Shown: piece after piece, positions 25,101 to 33,602 of the stretch
Numbering within the stretch: the stretch's first letter is position 1
How the letters are laid out: each line of letters opens with the position of its first letter
From: an uncultured Bacilli bacterium
Lineage (GTDB): Bacteria; Bacillota_I; Bacilli_A; RF39; UBA660
Direction of reading: 5' to 3'
DNA: 64,000 nucleotides
Assembly (NCBI GenBank): GCA_934087065.1
Contig: CAKOIS010000003.1
Span: 1-64,000, forward strand
Notes under the pieces: generated by a model
The model's input: only the letters and a program-made list of their open reading frames with translations
Databases searched by the model: none
What the model was told of the DNA's origin: nothing
Made by a program: the position numbers and the translations under genes

Positions 25101-25781
25101 GGAACATCAGCATTTAATAGTAATGTAGATAATATAGCATATGTAAGTTATATGTATGGTAGCCTAGGAAGTATACCAAATGCTAGAACTAACCAAACAA
25201 ACTCTAGTACAATAAAAACAACAATAGATAACTGGTATACAAGCAACTTAGAAGCAAAAGGGTATACAAAATACTTAAGTACAACAGCAGTATATTGTAA
25301 TGATAGAACATATACAGTATCAGATTATACATACTTTGGAGCTTACACTAGACTAATAAATAATAAGACACCAAAATATGACTGTGAAGCAACAGAAGAC
25401 AAATTCACAGTAGACACAAGTACAGGAAACGGGAAACTAACATATCCAATAGCATTAATGACAGCAGATGAAATATCATTTGCAGGTGGACTATGGGCAA
25501 CAGATGCACCAACATGGTATTATTATAATAGTGCAAACGGAAGTTCTACAAACTCAACCTGGTGGTGGTTGTTGTCTCCTAGCTATTGGAATGGCCGCGG
25601 CGCTAGCGTGTTCTTCGTGTACGGTTCGTCCGACCCTGGCAGCTTGAACTACAACAACTACGTCTACAACTCTTACGGTGTGCGTCCGGCCATTTCTCTC
25701 AAATCTTGTGTCAAGACAAGTGGTGGAGATGGCTCGGCAAGCGCACCATACACAATAAAAGAAACAACAAGTGGATGCTAA
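22140..25781 (+). CDS. Large surface protein with repeat modules and hypervariable lectin-like C-terminus
   Basis: A 1213-residue protein with an N-terminal signal/anchor segment (about 9-28). A first DUF6273-like domain (about 167-349) ends SLRPAVYLQDYV. Then come beta-repeats of about 70 residues with two cysteines (about 352-422 and 820-894), two Listeria-Bacteroides (Flg_new) repeats ending TRTGYTFNGWY (about 425-465 and 634-675), inserted beta-domains that look carbohydrate-binding, and a final DUF6273/C-type-lectin-like domain (about 897-1213). The last domain ends WWWLLSPSYW...YGVRPAISL, encoded by a GC-rich patch with foreign codon use. No LPxTG sorting signal is present. GAGGAGG supports the start. 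It is likely an adhesin or receptor; ligand unknown. Confidence 0.75.
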   Translation: MFKNISKSIIVLGIIFTLVLGLSYGTFIYTSDSYRATEMLVSNLSYGIDITASDATANGKTVNVPSGNTSIALLKVTSLNKIDTKYGVDYKITKGTGTVKYASNTGWLPTGKISENNVGTYEKVIKVVISATTDVTVDFTVTGGFPNNELTEVASGYTRITEKADNVISYNDTLTNVVKKETTNNIYGGESTNNYAQYPINEDNTKNIWRILGTYNGIGTKIVSNQVSTTTKSTLSTDLTSFYNTLEKPDNYILATDKFACTNTSCTSSSYSKVGLISTSEYEMLGGINSYLASSESYFALDNGTIKNITSGGIEETSTTSSLRPAVYLQDYVTVTGSGTVSDPFKLKMPEYAVVLNVVNGSAALPSKMITRGENATYEITPNTGYKLVLSSNTCSNGTLSGNIFTISNVTSAQSCTITLTPESYTLTLDANGGSVSTTSKTVTYDSTYGELPTPTRTGYTFNGWYGPNIMPYGDFSNTNTNIWKPNQNVTVSQGNGYYQVIYNQTDSTPGLIWESTESLNLLELNKTYTLSMKVKGINTSRIQLSVYNSFTSAFNISQSEFTVVQTTFSLASKERIFILLYEALPTLNSGFQIEWLKIEEGNVATPFKATSSTKVTTPSDHKLVANWTANTYSVTFNPNGGSVSTTTKNVTYGSTYGDLPTPTRTGYTFNGWYNKIYSNTFSLNSLNDAWNYTSVVSSGLKPGVTYWINIDKAELTSGTATEFTTLLYDFTSSKDLYRIENSFGTNVNYEIPVPSNIDTSHDIRILVYSGYAGNTNNNATKYTNYSIYGTNKTTNTKYTSTSVVETPANQELIASWTQNTYSVTLNVTNGTGSSTKTVAYGNSATFTGISPNSGYSSSNPTVSCTGGTLSGTTLTVKNVTSARTCTVTFNKMTLSDKLLADKSTRPGARANFGETLTTANTKTLYTSTEDSKTVYYFAGNATDNWVKFGKNASNQDLYWRIIRTNSDGSVRLLYHGTSTTAENAYIGTSAFNSNVDNIAYVSYMYGSLGSIPNARTNQTNSSTIKTTIDNWYTSNLEAKGYTKYLSTTAVYCNDRTYTVSDYTYFGAYTRLINNKTPKYDCEATEDKFTVDTSTGNGKLTYPIALMTADEISFAGGLWATDAPTWYYYNSANGSSTNSTWWWLLSPSYWNGRGASVFFVYGSSDPGSLNYNNYVYNSYGVRPAISLKSCVKTSGGDGSASAPYTIKETTSGC
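25559..25715 (+). other. Candidate diversity-generating retroelement variable region
   Basis: Within the last domain of the 1213-residue surface protein, base composition jumps: by my count 77 of 140 bases at 25561-25700 are G or C, in an otherwise very AT-rich gene. The encoded W-W-L-SP...N/Y/S-rich...YGVRPA sequence is the form seen in lectin-fold targets of diversity-generating retroelements, where AAC-type codons of a template are mutated. The invariant end (GTGCGTCCGGCC) could be the initiation site. No reverse transcriptase or template repeat is in this window, so they would have to lie elsewhere. Confidence 0.6.
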
Positions 25782-25787
25782 GATTAT

Positions 25788-25823
25788 AACAGTATTCAAA
25801 GTAAAATTTGATACTGTTTTTTT
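25788..25823 (+). terminator. Terminator of the surface-protein gene
   Basis: AACAGTATTCAAA pairs with TTTGATACTGTT (one imperfect position) around a 6-base loop, followed by seven T residues. Confidence 0.85.
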
Positions 25824-25842
25824 ATAGACGCGATTAAAACTA

Positions 25843-25871
25843 TTGATAATTAAAGTCTTATTTGCTATAAT
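25843..25871 (+). promoter_or_regulatory. Promoter of the first membrane-anchored paralog
   Basis: TTGATA and TATAAT separated by 17 bases, 25 bases before the gene start at 25897. Confidence 0.85.
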
Positions 25872-25896
25872 TTAAGTATGGTAAAGGGTGTGTGAT

Positions 25897-26541
25897 ATGA
25901 AAAAGATATTGATGTTAATAGTCATGATATTTAGTTTTAATATTATTTTGAATGCAGAGTGTGATTATACTGAGAAAGTTAACTTAATTACTTTATCTAG
26001 TTATGTTGACTATAATTATGAATATATGAGTGATAATACTTTTAAACTAACTTTTTATAATGTAACACCTGAAATGAAGTTAATTTATAATAATATGGAA
26101 TATGCTCCAGCTAATGAAAGTGTGGAATTAAATTCACTAGAAGAAGGAAAAAGCATGAAAGTATCAATTAAGGGAAGTGATACTTCAGAATGTGCAATGC
26201 TAGATTTAAGAGTTATTAATTTGACTATTCCTTATGTTAACCCTTTTTATGGAAGTAATAGATGTATTGGACATGAAAATTTGAATGTGTGTAGTAATAA
26301 GTTTTTACAATACAAGATAACTGAAAGTGAGTTTTTAAGACTTATTGATAAATCTGAAAATGATAACAAACCAGATGATGAAGCTAATGATAAAACTGTA
26401 GTAAAAGAATTAACGTTCTTTGAAAAGGTAGTTGATTTTGCTAAAAAAGCATGGATACCAGTTCTTTTAGTAATTCTAACAAGTGGAATTACATTTGGTA
26501 TTTTTAGTACAATTTATAGAAAAGTTAAACATGGAATATAA
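25897..26541 (+). CDS. Secreted, C-terminally anchored protein (paralog 1)
   Basis: A 214-residue protein with a signal peptide (ILMLIVMIFSFNIILNA), an extracellular domain of about 160 residues with cysteines, and one C-terminal membrane segment (about 185-205) with a basic tail. The pattern C...(V/K)C...F(L/I)...L(I/V) near residues 120-150 recurs in the next gene, so the two are paralogs. The ATG at 25897 follows AAAGGGTG; a GTG at 25888 lies within that site. It has its own promoter and terminator. Function unknown; the location suggests the pilus/secretion region. Confidence 0.6.
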   Translation: MKKILMLIVMIFSFNIILNAECDYTEKVNLITLSSYVDYNYEYMSDNTFKLTFYNVTPEMKLIYNNMEYAPANESVELNSLEEGKSMKVSIKGSDTSECAMLDLRVINLTIPYVNPFYGSNRCIGHENLNVCSNKFLQYKITESEFLRLIDKSENDNKPDDEANDKTVVKELTFFEKVVDFAKKAWIPVLLVILTSGITFGIFSTIYRKVKHGI

Positions 26542-26588
26542 AATAAAAAAATTTAAAATATAGGTAAAAACAATGCGTGGAATTGAAT

Positions 26589-26613
26589 AGAATAGCGAAA
26601 AACTATTCTTTTT
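26589..26613 (+). terminator. Terminator of paralog 1
   Basis: AGAATAG/CTATTCT, a 7-bp stem with a 7-base loop, followed by five T residues. Confidence 0.75.
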
Positions 26614-26617
26614 GTTA

Positions 26618-26646
26618 TGTACAAACTAGAATAAATTTGTTATAAT
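26618..26646 (+). promoter_or_regulatory. Promoter of paralog 2 and the Cys-rich protein
   Basis: TGTACA and TATAAT with 17-base spacing, 30 bases before the start at 26677. It probably drives the run 26677-32689. Confidence 0.7.
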
Positions 26647-26676
26647 TATTTTGTAATGATAGTGGAGGTAAGAGTT

Positions 26677-27309
26677 ATGAAAAAAATTTGTATGTTTTTA
26701 ATGCTTACTATACTCATGAGTTTAAGTAAGTTAGAAGCAAGCTGTAATGATTCACAAATACTTGCAAATGATATAGAATATTCAATATTTGAAAGTTATG
26801 ACTATGATGATGTTAAAAGTGAAGTTGAGTTTTATGGCTTGAGTGACGAGTTATATCTAGAAGTAACTAATGATTATAACGATGATGTGGATGTTTATAC
26901 AAAAGATAATTTTACTGATGGAGTGTTAGTTATTCAAAGTAAAACTGTTACTGAGAAAATTAATTATTCAGCTAAAGTTTATACAACGGATACAAGTTGC
27001 TCTAATAAGATACTTAGGAATATAAATTTTAGTACAAATAAGTACAATATATTTGTATCAAATGAAGTATGTAATGATAGGTATGATACAATAAAGTATT
27101 GTAATCCATTTTATGATGTTAAAGATATGTCATTAACTGAGTTTATTAATTTAGTAAATGAAGAAGCAGCTAAGTTAGATGTGCATTATACTTTTAAAGA
27201 TTATGTAAAAATGTATTACTTGTACGTTTTAATACCATTTCTTGTGATATCTATTATTTATATAGTTAGAATTATTATATTTAAAAGGAGGAAGAAACAA
27301 TATGTATAA
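26677..27309 (+). CDS. Secreted, C-terminally anchored protein (paralog 2)
   Basis: A 210-residue protein with signal peptide (MFLMLTILMSLSKLEA), cysteine-containing acidic extracellular domain, and a C-terminal membrane segment (about 178-200) followed by KRRKK. It matches the layout and cysteine spacing of the gene at 25897. GGAGGT supports the ATG at 26677 over one at 26656. It overlaps the next gene by 8 bases, so it is made together with the 1225-residue Cys-rich protein, possibly as its membrane partner. Confidence 0.6.
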   Translation: MKKICMFLMLTILMSLSKLEASCNDSQILANDIEYSIFESYDYDDVKSEVEFYGLSDELYLEVTNDYNDDVDVYTKDNFTDGVLVIQSKTVTEKINYSAKVYTTDTSCSNKILRNINFSTNKYNIFVSNEVCNDRYDTIKYCNPFYDVKDMSLTEFINLVNEEAAKLDVHYTFKDYVKMYYLYVLIPFLVISIIYIVRIIIFKRRKKQYV

Positions 27310-30300
27310 GAAGTATTTAAAAATATTGTTATTAGCTGGTTTAACTTTAATTCCATTAAAGACTGATGCTCTTGCTGATACTCTTAAGATACAAGGAAAT
27401 GGACACGTAAATCCTTTGTATGCTGACTATAATTGGTGGGATGGTAATACTGAGTCAGGATATTTAATCGGAGTAGTTAAAAATGGTAAGGTAGTTTTAA
27501 CAGCTGAGTCTAAAAAAGGTAAATACAATATAGATTGTAATCAAAATAATTATCAATACTGGTATTCTTCATGTAAGACTACTTGTGGAATTGATACATC
27601 AAAGCTTACTAGTACTTGGCAAAGTAAAATATCTAGTTGTAATCAAGTTGCTAGATGGGGACGTACTAAAACTAAAAGTCAAAACAATTGTAAAGACGCT
27701 GCAATTGGTACTAAGAAGGCACGTTGTAATTTAATAGCTGGTGGACAAACAACTTTTAATATATCTAACTCTAACTTTAAAGTATATGATAGTCACTGTG
27801 GGAGTGACCCAGGATACGTTGATAAAGTAGGGTATGGTGTATGGCATCAAAATTTAGATTTAAGTGCTAGTTCTAACTCTAGTTATACTAAAACTAATAC
27901 AAAGAGATATTATTGTACATGGAGTTCTAGTACTAGTGGTACAAATCATACATCTAAAAAGAAACTAGTTCAAAATCAATATCAAACTTCTGATGGAGCA
28001 GCAGCTTACTGTGTAAACCCAGGTAGAATATTTAAGGCTCAAAACTATAAATTAGCAGCAGAGTATGATGTTAGTAAGAAAGCTTGTACAAAGAGTAACT
28101 CTGATAAATCATGTGCGCTTGCTGCAGCAGTAATGATTGGTAATCAAGAATATAATGGAGACTATTTAACAATACTTACAGCACTAAGATTCTTAAGTGC
28201 GCATTATGGAGATAATGAAGGATGGTGGGACTCAGCTTCTTCTAAAAAATATTCTAATGCAAATATATATAAACATACAGTGGATGAAATAACAAATTAT
28301 GGTTATGCAGGAGGGACAACTAAAACTAAAATCGGTGTTATATATGCAGACTCTACTTCTAGTACAGCTCTAGCTAATGCTATTTTGATATATAAAAAAG
28401 TAATAAGTGGATATGATATGTGGAGTCCTAGTGTAACTCATAAACATTCTTCATATAATACATATACAAAAACAGCAATACTAGAATTTGAAAGTAATTT
28501 CCCTACAGGTACAACAATTAGTAGTATAAAACTTTCTAATGGAAAAGAAATACCCGCAGGTAATATAACAACTTCACCGTGTGAAAGTGATAATAGTAAA
28601 ATGTGTATAACAGCGACTATACAATTAGAAGCAAATGAGTGTGCTAAAGTAAAAGCTGAAATATTTTATACAAATTCATATGATGCAATATCTAAAATAG
28701 GATATTATAAAGCAATAGATAATCCTAGTAAATATCAAGATATGTATGTGTTTGATAGAAATGCTAAAGCTAGTGTAATGGTTACTAAAAAAACCGGAAC
28801 AAACAACAATGCTTCAACTCAAGAATTTGATTTATGTGCACCTGATAATTCTTGTAGTATTGCGCCAGGTGGAAAATATATATGTAAAGATGGTAGTGAA
28901 TGTACTAAAGAAAGATTTAGTGAAGAATGTGAAGAACCTACAGATAATACATATTGTCCTAAACCAGAACTTGAAGAAAATATGCCAGATGACTGTGAAG
29001 ACTCAACTACTGGTAGAATAGAAGATGCAACAATGTGTAATATACTTAACTCAGAAGATAAATACAAAGAAGAATATAGAAAGACTGAATATGAAAACGA
29101 ATTTTGTAAAGTTTACTGTAGAGAAACATTAATATTTAGTTTTATGGATAAAGAGACTGCTTATGCAGGACAAGCTTTTCAACATAGTGTAGGTAGTTAT
29201 TATTCAGGTAAAGCTTACTTAAGTACAGTAATACTTTCTAGAAAACAATGTTCTAGTGAAGTTGATTATGATAACTGGTTAGCACAATATAAACAAGCAG
29301 ATGCTAATGTATTAAGTACTTGGAATACATTAAAAGATATGGAAGCAACATATAACCATATTACACAATATGTAGCAACAAGCCATAACGGTCCATGTGG
29401 TTCTTCAAGTGGCTGCTGTGATCATTCTTGTACTGAATCATGCGCAACAGAAAAAAATCCGGGGTGTACAAGGTCTGTATGTTGTGATAGTGGATGTAGT
29501 AATAGTTGTGATACTACTTATACAGTATGGACTTGGAGTGGTTTTTACTACACATCAACAAATGCTAATGCTGCAACTTCAAGAGTGGAAGCTACAAATA
29601 GAAAAAGTGGTTCATATTATTGTAGTGCTTCATGTTGTTCAGGATACTGTAATTCTGGTCCAATTGCCCCAACTGATCAAGTGGTAAGAAGTCCTTATGC
29701 ATCGGCATTAAATAATTATAAAAACGCACTAGAATATAGAGACAAACTATTATATCAAATACAAGACTGTAACTTTATGAGTGATAATAATAACAATAAT
29801 CGTGGTATAACTACAACTGCTGTTTATACTAAAAATAAATATGGACCATATTATACAACTAACGCTAATGGAAACTATACAACTGGAGCTAACTTAAAAA
29901 CTTACAAATCTATAGTTAATAATTACAAACCTGGAAATAAGATAGAAATAGATTATGAAGAAAACTATGGATATGGAGAAGATTATGACGTTGATATAGT
30001 TAATGAACAAACTAAAAACTATGCTGTTACAATTGGATATAGTGATAAAGAAGCATGGAAAGACTATTGTAAAGAAGACTGTGATGGCTCTTTATATGAT
30101 CTTAGTAGGACACCATATTTAACTGGTACAACTGATAATATTAATTATTGGTCTTGTACAGGAAGTGAAACTTCTGCAAGATGTACTAAGAACACATTAG
30201 TTATTCCTAAAAATAAACTAGCTAATATAGTAGTGGAAACTGAAACAGTACACTATCAAGATGCGGAATTTTATACTCAAGTGTTTACTGGTAAAACATC

Positions 30301-30979
30301 TACAAATAAGGATAATGTAGGATACTGGATAGAACTTGATAAACATATATATCCAGTAGGTGTTACTAGACTTACAGGTAACTATGGAATTAAGCTTGAC
30401 TATAGTAACTTAGGAGAAAGTGGTAAACCTAATAATAGACATATGTCTGACGGAAAATACACTTGTAGTTATGATGTTATAAACGAGTTAACAATATATG
30501 ACTGTAATGATGGATACCATGTATGTTATCCTTGTAGTGGAACTGAAGAAGAATGTGAGGGGTATAACTATGGTACTGGACTAGGTGTATACTTTAGAAA
30601 TATAAATTTAAGTGATATATTTCCTAATTCAAAGTTTAGTCCAAATTATTCTGATTTAAATAAAAACACTAGAAATATTGGACAAAACTGGTTAACAACA
30701 AATGCTATACAAGTTATTAATGAAATACAAAAAAATGGGGAAAATGTATGGACTAAAAAAGAACCTATGTATAGTATTACATTAAGTCATGATGCCATGA
30801 AAACAATAAGAAATTATAATTCGAATAGTAATTATTTAGATTATTCACTTAACTGTGATGAAAATTTAAGATGTACAAGTACTTTCTTGAATGAATTTAG
30901 AGCTAAGTATAGTAACTTATTTAGTAAGAACGTTAATATACCTAGTAATAACTTATATTATTATAAAAGGAGTTGGTAG
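27302..30979 (+). CDS. Very large Cys-rich secreted protein
   Basis: A 1225-residue protein with a signal peptide (ILLLAGLTLIPLKTDA) and no C-terminal anchor or LPxTG motif. It has dozens of cysteines, many in clusters around residues 700-780 (for example CCDHSCTESC and RSVCCDSGCSNSCD). Residues about 230-310 (AAAYCVNPG ... DYLTILTALRFLSAHYG) recall the thioester-domain adhesins of Gram-positive bacteria, but the usual glutamine signature is not clear, so this is tentative. AAAGGAGGAAG upstream supports the start. It is followed after 3 bases by a pseudopilin-like gene and lies upstream of the pilus genes, so it may be a pilus-tip or surface component. Confidence 0.6.
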   Translation: MYKKYLKILLLAGLTLIPLKTDALADTLKIQGNGHVNPLYADYNWWDGNTESGYLIGVVKNGKVVLTAESKKGKYNIDCNQNNYQYWYSSCKTTCGIDTSKLTSTWQSKISSCNQVARWGRTKTKSQNNCKDAAIGTKKARCNLIAGGQTTFNISNSNFKVYDSHCGSDPGYVDKVGYGVWHQNLDLSASSNSSYTKTNTKRYYCTWSSSTSGTNHTSKKKLVQNQYQTSDGAAAYCVNPGRIFKAQNYKLAAEYDVSKKACTKSNSDKSCALAAAVMIGNQEYNGDYLTILTALRFLSAHYGDNEGWWDSASSKKYSNANIYKHTVDEITNYGYAGGTTKTKIGVIYADSTSSTALANAILIYKKVISGYDMWSPSVTHKHSSYNTYTKTAILEFESNFPTGTTISSIKLSNGKEIPAGNITTSPCESDNSKMCITATIQLEANECAKVKAEIFYTNSYDAISKIGYYKAIDNPSKYQDMYVFDRNAKASVMVTKKTGTNNNASTQEFDLCAPDNSCSIAPGGKYICKDGSECTKERFSEECEEPTDNTYCPKPELEENMPDDCEDSTTGRIEDATMCNILNSEDKYKEEYRKTEYENEFCKVYCRETLIFSFMDKETAYAGQAFQHSVGSYYSGKAYLSTVILSRKQCSSEVDYDNWLAQYKQADANVLSTWNTLKDMEATYNHITQYVATSHNGPCGSSSGCCDHSCTESCATEKNPGCTRSVCCDSGCSNSCDTTYTVWTWSGFYYTSTNANAATSRVEATNRKSGSYYCSASCCSGYCNSGPIAPTDQVVRSPYASALNNYKNALEYRDKLLYQIQDCNFMSDNNNNNRGITTTAVYTKNKYGPYYTTNANGNYTTGANLKTYKSIVNNYKPGNKIEIDYEENYGYGEDYDVDIVNEQTKNYAVTIGYSDKEAWKDYCKEDCDGSLYDLSRTPYLTGTTDNINYWSCTGSETSARCTKNTLVIPKNKLANIVVETETVHYQDAEFYTQVFTGKTSTNKDNVGYWIELDKHIYPVGVTRLTGNYGIKLDYSNLGESGKPNNRHMSDGKYTCSYDVINELTIYDCNDGYHVCYPCSGTEEECEGYNYGTGLGVYFRNINLSDIFPNSKFSPNYSDLNKNTRNIGQNWLTTNAIQVINEIQKNGENVWTKKEPMYSITLSHDAMKTIRNYNSNSNYLDYSLNCDENLRCTSTFLNEFRAKYSNLFSKNVNIPSNNLYYYKRSW

Positions 30980-30982
30980 TAT

Positions 30983-32689
30983 ATGAAAGAAACTTTTTGG
31001 TCTTATTTGTTTATAGTACTAGGACTCCTTACTATAGCAATAATGATACTTGTACAGAATTTAACAAGTACAAGTGAAGAAAACTATTACTTAACTAAAG
31101 AAGTAATGGAAGCTGCAATGATAGATAGTATAGATTATGGCTTATATAGAAAAACTGGCGAGATAAGAATGATAGAAAGTAAGTTTGTTGAAAATTTTAC
31201 TAGAAGATTTGCAGAAAGTATAAATGATAGTAAAGAATACACATTAGATTTCTATGAGATATACGAAAACCCACCTAAAGCAACAGTAGTTGTTAAAACG
31301 GAAACGGGAAGTCAGACTATAACAAGTGACTCAACTGTAAACTTTGATATAAGAACAGTAATGAGTGGAATACTTGAAACTAAGTATAGTCAGAATGATA
31401 GCGTTTTAGCAGTTGACTTAACAACTGACAAAGGTACAGTTTTAGGTAAAACAAAATATACTAGTTATGAAGGAAGAGTAATCTTTGAAGTAAACTCACC
31501 AGTACCTTATGTAGTAGAAGGGTCTACTGTAACATGTGGGGACAACGGCGTTAATATTGAAACAAAAGATAATCAAGTTATTGTTAGTAATGTTAGAAGA
31601 AATACAAGCTGTAATGCAAAACTTGCTGTTGGAAAAAGTGTAACACTTACAATGAACAGTGGAACAGGACAGGTAATAGGAGACAAAATAAAAGCATCAG
31701 TACCTGGAGGAAGCGTGTCATTTGAAGTGCAAGCAACTGACGGGTATACTTTAGAAGACCCAACAGTAGTGTGTTCTGGAGGTGCTACTGGAAGTAGAAG
31801 TGGTAACAAAATAGTAGTAAGTAATGTTAACAGTGATCAGATATGCGATGTTACTTTAAAACGTGGAAAATATAAAGTAACTATAAATGTAATAAATGGC
31901 GGGACTACAATGACTAATCCGGTTGAAGTGGAATATGGTGAAACAGCACAAATCCCTATATATGCTAATATTGGATATACAACAAAAGATATGAAAGTAA
32001 GTTGTTCAAAAGGCGCAACTGCTACTTTAAACAATAATATTATTAATTTAAGTAATGTAGTAGGTAGTCAGACTTGTACCGTTAGTATTCCTGAAATAAC
32101 TGCTGATAATTATCCTTATTTTGTTGCAAAGCCAGGCGGAAGATATGATGTTACAATTGTTAATAAACAATCAGGTACATCTAATGGAATGAAAACAACC
32201 TATGCTTATAATGGATATGATACTGAATATATTATTGATGGTCAAAAAAGGTCCTTTTCATCAAATGTTAATGGTGGAAGTGAAACTTATAACGGAGTAA
32301 CTATTAGTATACTTGCAACAAATATAGGGGATTCTCTTGCAGTTAACTACATAATTAAAAATAATAGTAATTCAACAAAAAGCTATTCTGTTTCTTCAAC
32401 AGCTGATATATATTTAGTAGGAAATGATCACATAGTACTTTATAAAGATAGTAATAATAGAATGTATACAGCAAGATATGGTAATTATTGGGTTGAATAT
32501 TTATTTGATCCTACTGCTACGACAACGTGGATTGGACATTACGGAAGTAGAATGCAAAATAGATATAACAACTCTTCAAATAATTCAAGTACTTATGGAG
32601 AAGATTCTGGTTTAGCATTTAGTTGGAGTGGAACGATAGGTGCAGGAGAAACAATAGTTAAAACTGTAAGGTATGTTATTCACTATTAA
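30983..32689 (+). CDS. Pseudopilin-like protein with beta-repeats
   Basis: A 568-residue protein that starts MKETFWSYLF, with one N-terminal hydrophobic helix (about 6-27) and no cleavable signal, like TadE/TadF minor pilins. Next is a conserved-looking segment (IDSIDYGLYRKTGEIRM ... FTRRFAES). From about residue 160 to 375 there are three copies of a 70-residue beta-repeat with paired cysteines, the same module as in the surface protein at 22140. The last part (about 375-568) is a separate beta-rich domain. AAAGGAG lies in the end of the previous gene. I infer an envelope-anchored, pilus-associated protein. Confidence 0.6.
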   Translation: MKETFWSYLFIVLGLLTIAIMILVQNLTSTSEENYYLTKEVMEAAMIDSIDYGLYRKTGEIRMIESKFVENFTRRFAESINDSKEYTLDFYEIYENPPKATVVVKTETGSQTITSDSTVNFDIRTVMSGILETKYSQNDSVLAVDLTTDKGTVLGKTKYTSYEGRVIFEVNSPVPYVVEGSTVTCGDNGVNIETKDNQVIVSNVRRNTSCNAKLAVGKSVTLTMNSGTGQVIGDKIKASVPGGSVSFEVQATDGYTLEDPTVVCSGGATGSRSGNKIVVSNVNSDQICDVTLKRGKYKVTINVINGGTTMTNPVEVEYGETAQIPIYANIGYTTKDMKVSCSKGATATLNNNIINLSNVVGSQTCTVSIPEITADNYPYFVAKPGGRYDVTIVNKQSGTSNGMKTTYAYNGYDTEYIIDGQKRSFSSNVNGGSETYNGVTISILATNIGDSLAVNYIIKNNSNSTKSYSVSSTADIYLVGNDHIVLYKDSNNRMYTARYGNYWVEYLFDPTATTTWIGHYGSRMQNRYNNSSNNSSTYGEDSGLAFSWSGTIGAGETIVKTVRYVIHY

Positions 32690-32705
32690 AAAAATTAAAA
32701 AAATG

Positions 32706-32738
32706 AATACTTATAATTGATTTTATAAGTATTTTTTT
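32706..32738 (+). terminator. Terminator between surface and pilus transcripts
   Basis: AATACTTATAA/TTATAAGTATT, an 11-bp perfect stem, followed by T residues. Confidence 0.9.
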
Positions 32739-32745
32739 GTATAAT
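32717..32745 (+). promoter_or_regulatory. Promoter of the Tad-like pilus operon
   Basis: TTGATT, 17 bases, TATAAT. The -35 box lies in the loop of the preceding terminator, so the two signals overlap. It should drive cpaB through tadC. Confidence 0.7.
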
Positions 32746-32769
32746 TGTATTTAGAATAAAGGAGGAGTT

Positions 32770-33570
32770 ATGAATAAGTTAATAATTTCATTAAAAAGAT
32801 TTTTTAGTAATAAGAATACTGTTACTATTATTTGTGTGTTTGCAGCAGTTTTGGTGTTATATTTTGGATATAACTATAGAATTAAACAGCAAACTAAACC
32901 TATAAAGGTTCCATATGCAAAGGTGGAAATACAACCTCGTACACAAATTACAGAGGATATGATTGGGTATTTAGAAATTCCAGGTAGCATGGTTAGTGAT
33001 AATACTATTAAGTTTGCTAATGAAATAGTAGGTAAGTATGCTAACTATAACACTGTTATTCCAAAAGGAAGTGTGTTTTATAGTAGTACAATAGTAACTT
33101 GGGATCAAATGCCAGATTCAGCATGGGCTAATATTCCTACTGGATATACTGTAGTTAGTTTAAGTGTTAATACTGAAACTACATATGGTAACTCAATTTT
33201 CCCAGGAAACTATATTGACTTATATTATAGTACATATGATGAAACTGGAAAGTTACTTTTAGGTAAACTTATTAAGAGTATTGAAGTACTTGCTGTAAAA
33301 GATGCAAGTGGAAACCATGTGTTTGAAAACAGTGGGGAATTAAAAGCACCTAACAGTTTAATATTTGCTGTACCAGAAAGCATGCATTTACTTCTTAGAA
33401 AAGCAAGTTACTTAAATGGTGAAATTATACCTGTACCAAGAAATAAAGAGTATAGTTTAAATCCTGAAGCAACAGAAGTAAGTAGTGAATATTTACAAAA
33501 TTATATACTTAGTCAAACAGTTATATTGCCAGAACAAGCAAATGATAGTCAAATTTCAACTATTGAGTAA
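32770..33570 (+). CDS. CpaB/RcpC-like pilus assembly protein (SAF domain)
   Basis: A 266-residue protein with one N-terminal membrane segment (about 18-36), then a SAF domain (VPYAKVEIQPRTQITEDMIGYLEIP, about 48-75) and a beta-rich extracellular part with the CpaB-type GYTVVSLSVNTETTYGNSIFPGNYIDLYY. CpaB/RcpC proteins take part in Flp/Tad pilus assembly. AAAGGAGGAG supports the start. It begins the pilus operon; no outer-membrane secretin follows, as expected for a Gram-positive envelope. Confidence 0.8.
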   Translation: MNKLIISLKRFFSNKNTVTIICVFAAVLVLYFGYNYRIKQQTKPIKVPYAKVEIQPRTQITEDMIGYLEIPGSMVSDNTIKFANEIVGKYANYNTVIPKGSVFYSSTIVTWDQMPDSAWANIPTGYTVVSLSVNTETTYGNSIFPGNYIDLYYSTYDETGKLLLGKLIKSIEVLAVKDASGNHVFENSGELKAPNSLIFAVPESMHLLLRKASYLNGEIIPVPRNKEYSLNPEATEVSSEYLQNYILSQTVILPEQANDSQISTIE

Positions 33571-33602
33571 GTAAATAAAAAAAGAATAGAAAGGGAGATA
33601 TT

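Noticed and set aside
25554..25799. 81-residue minus-strand ORF over the GC-rich patch
   Set aside because: It is antisense to the last domain of the surface protein and exists only because the patch lacks stop codons in other frames.
28809..29687. Additional ORFs inside the Cys-rich protein gene
   Set aside because: They lie in other frames of a clearly coding 3.7-kb gene and look like translations of shifted Cys/Thr codons.
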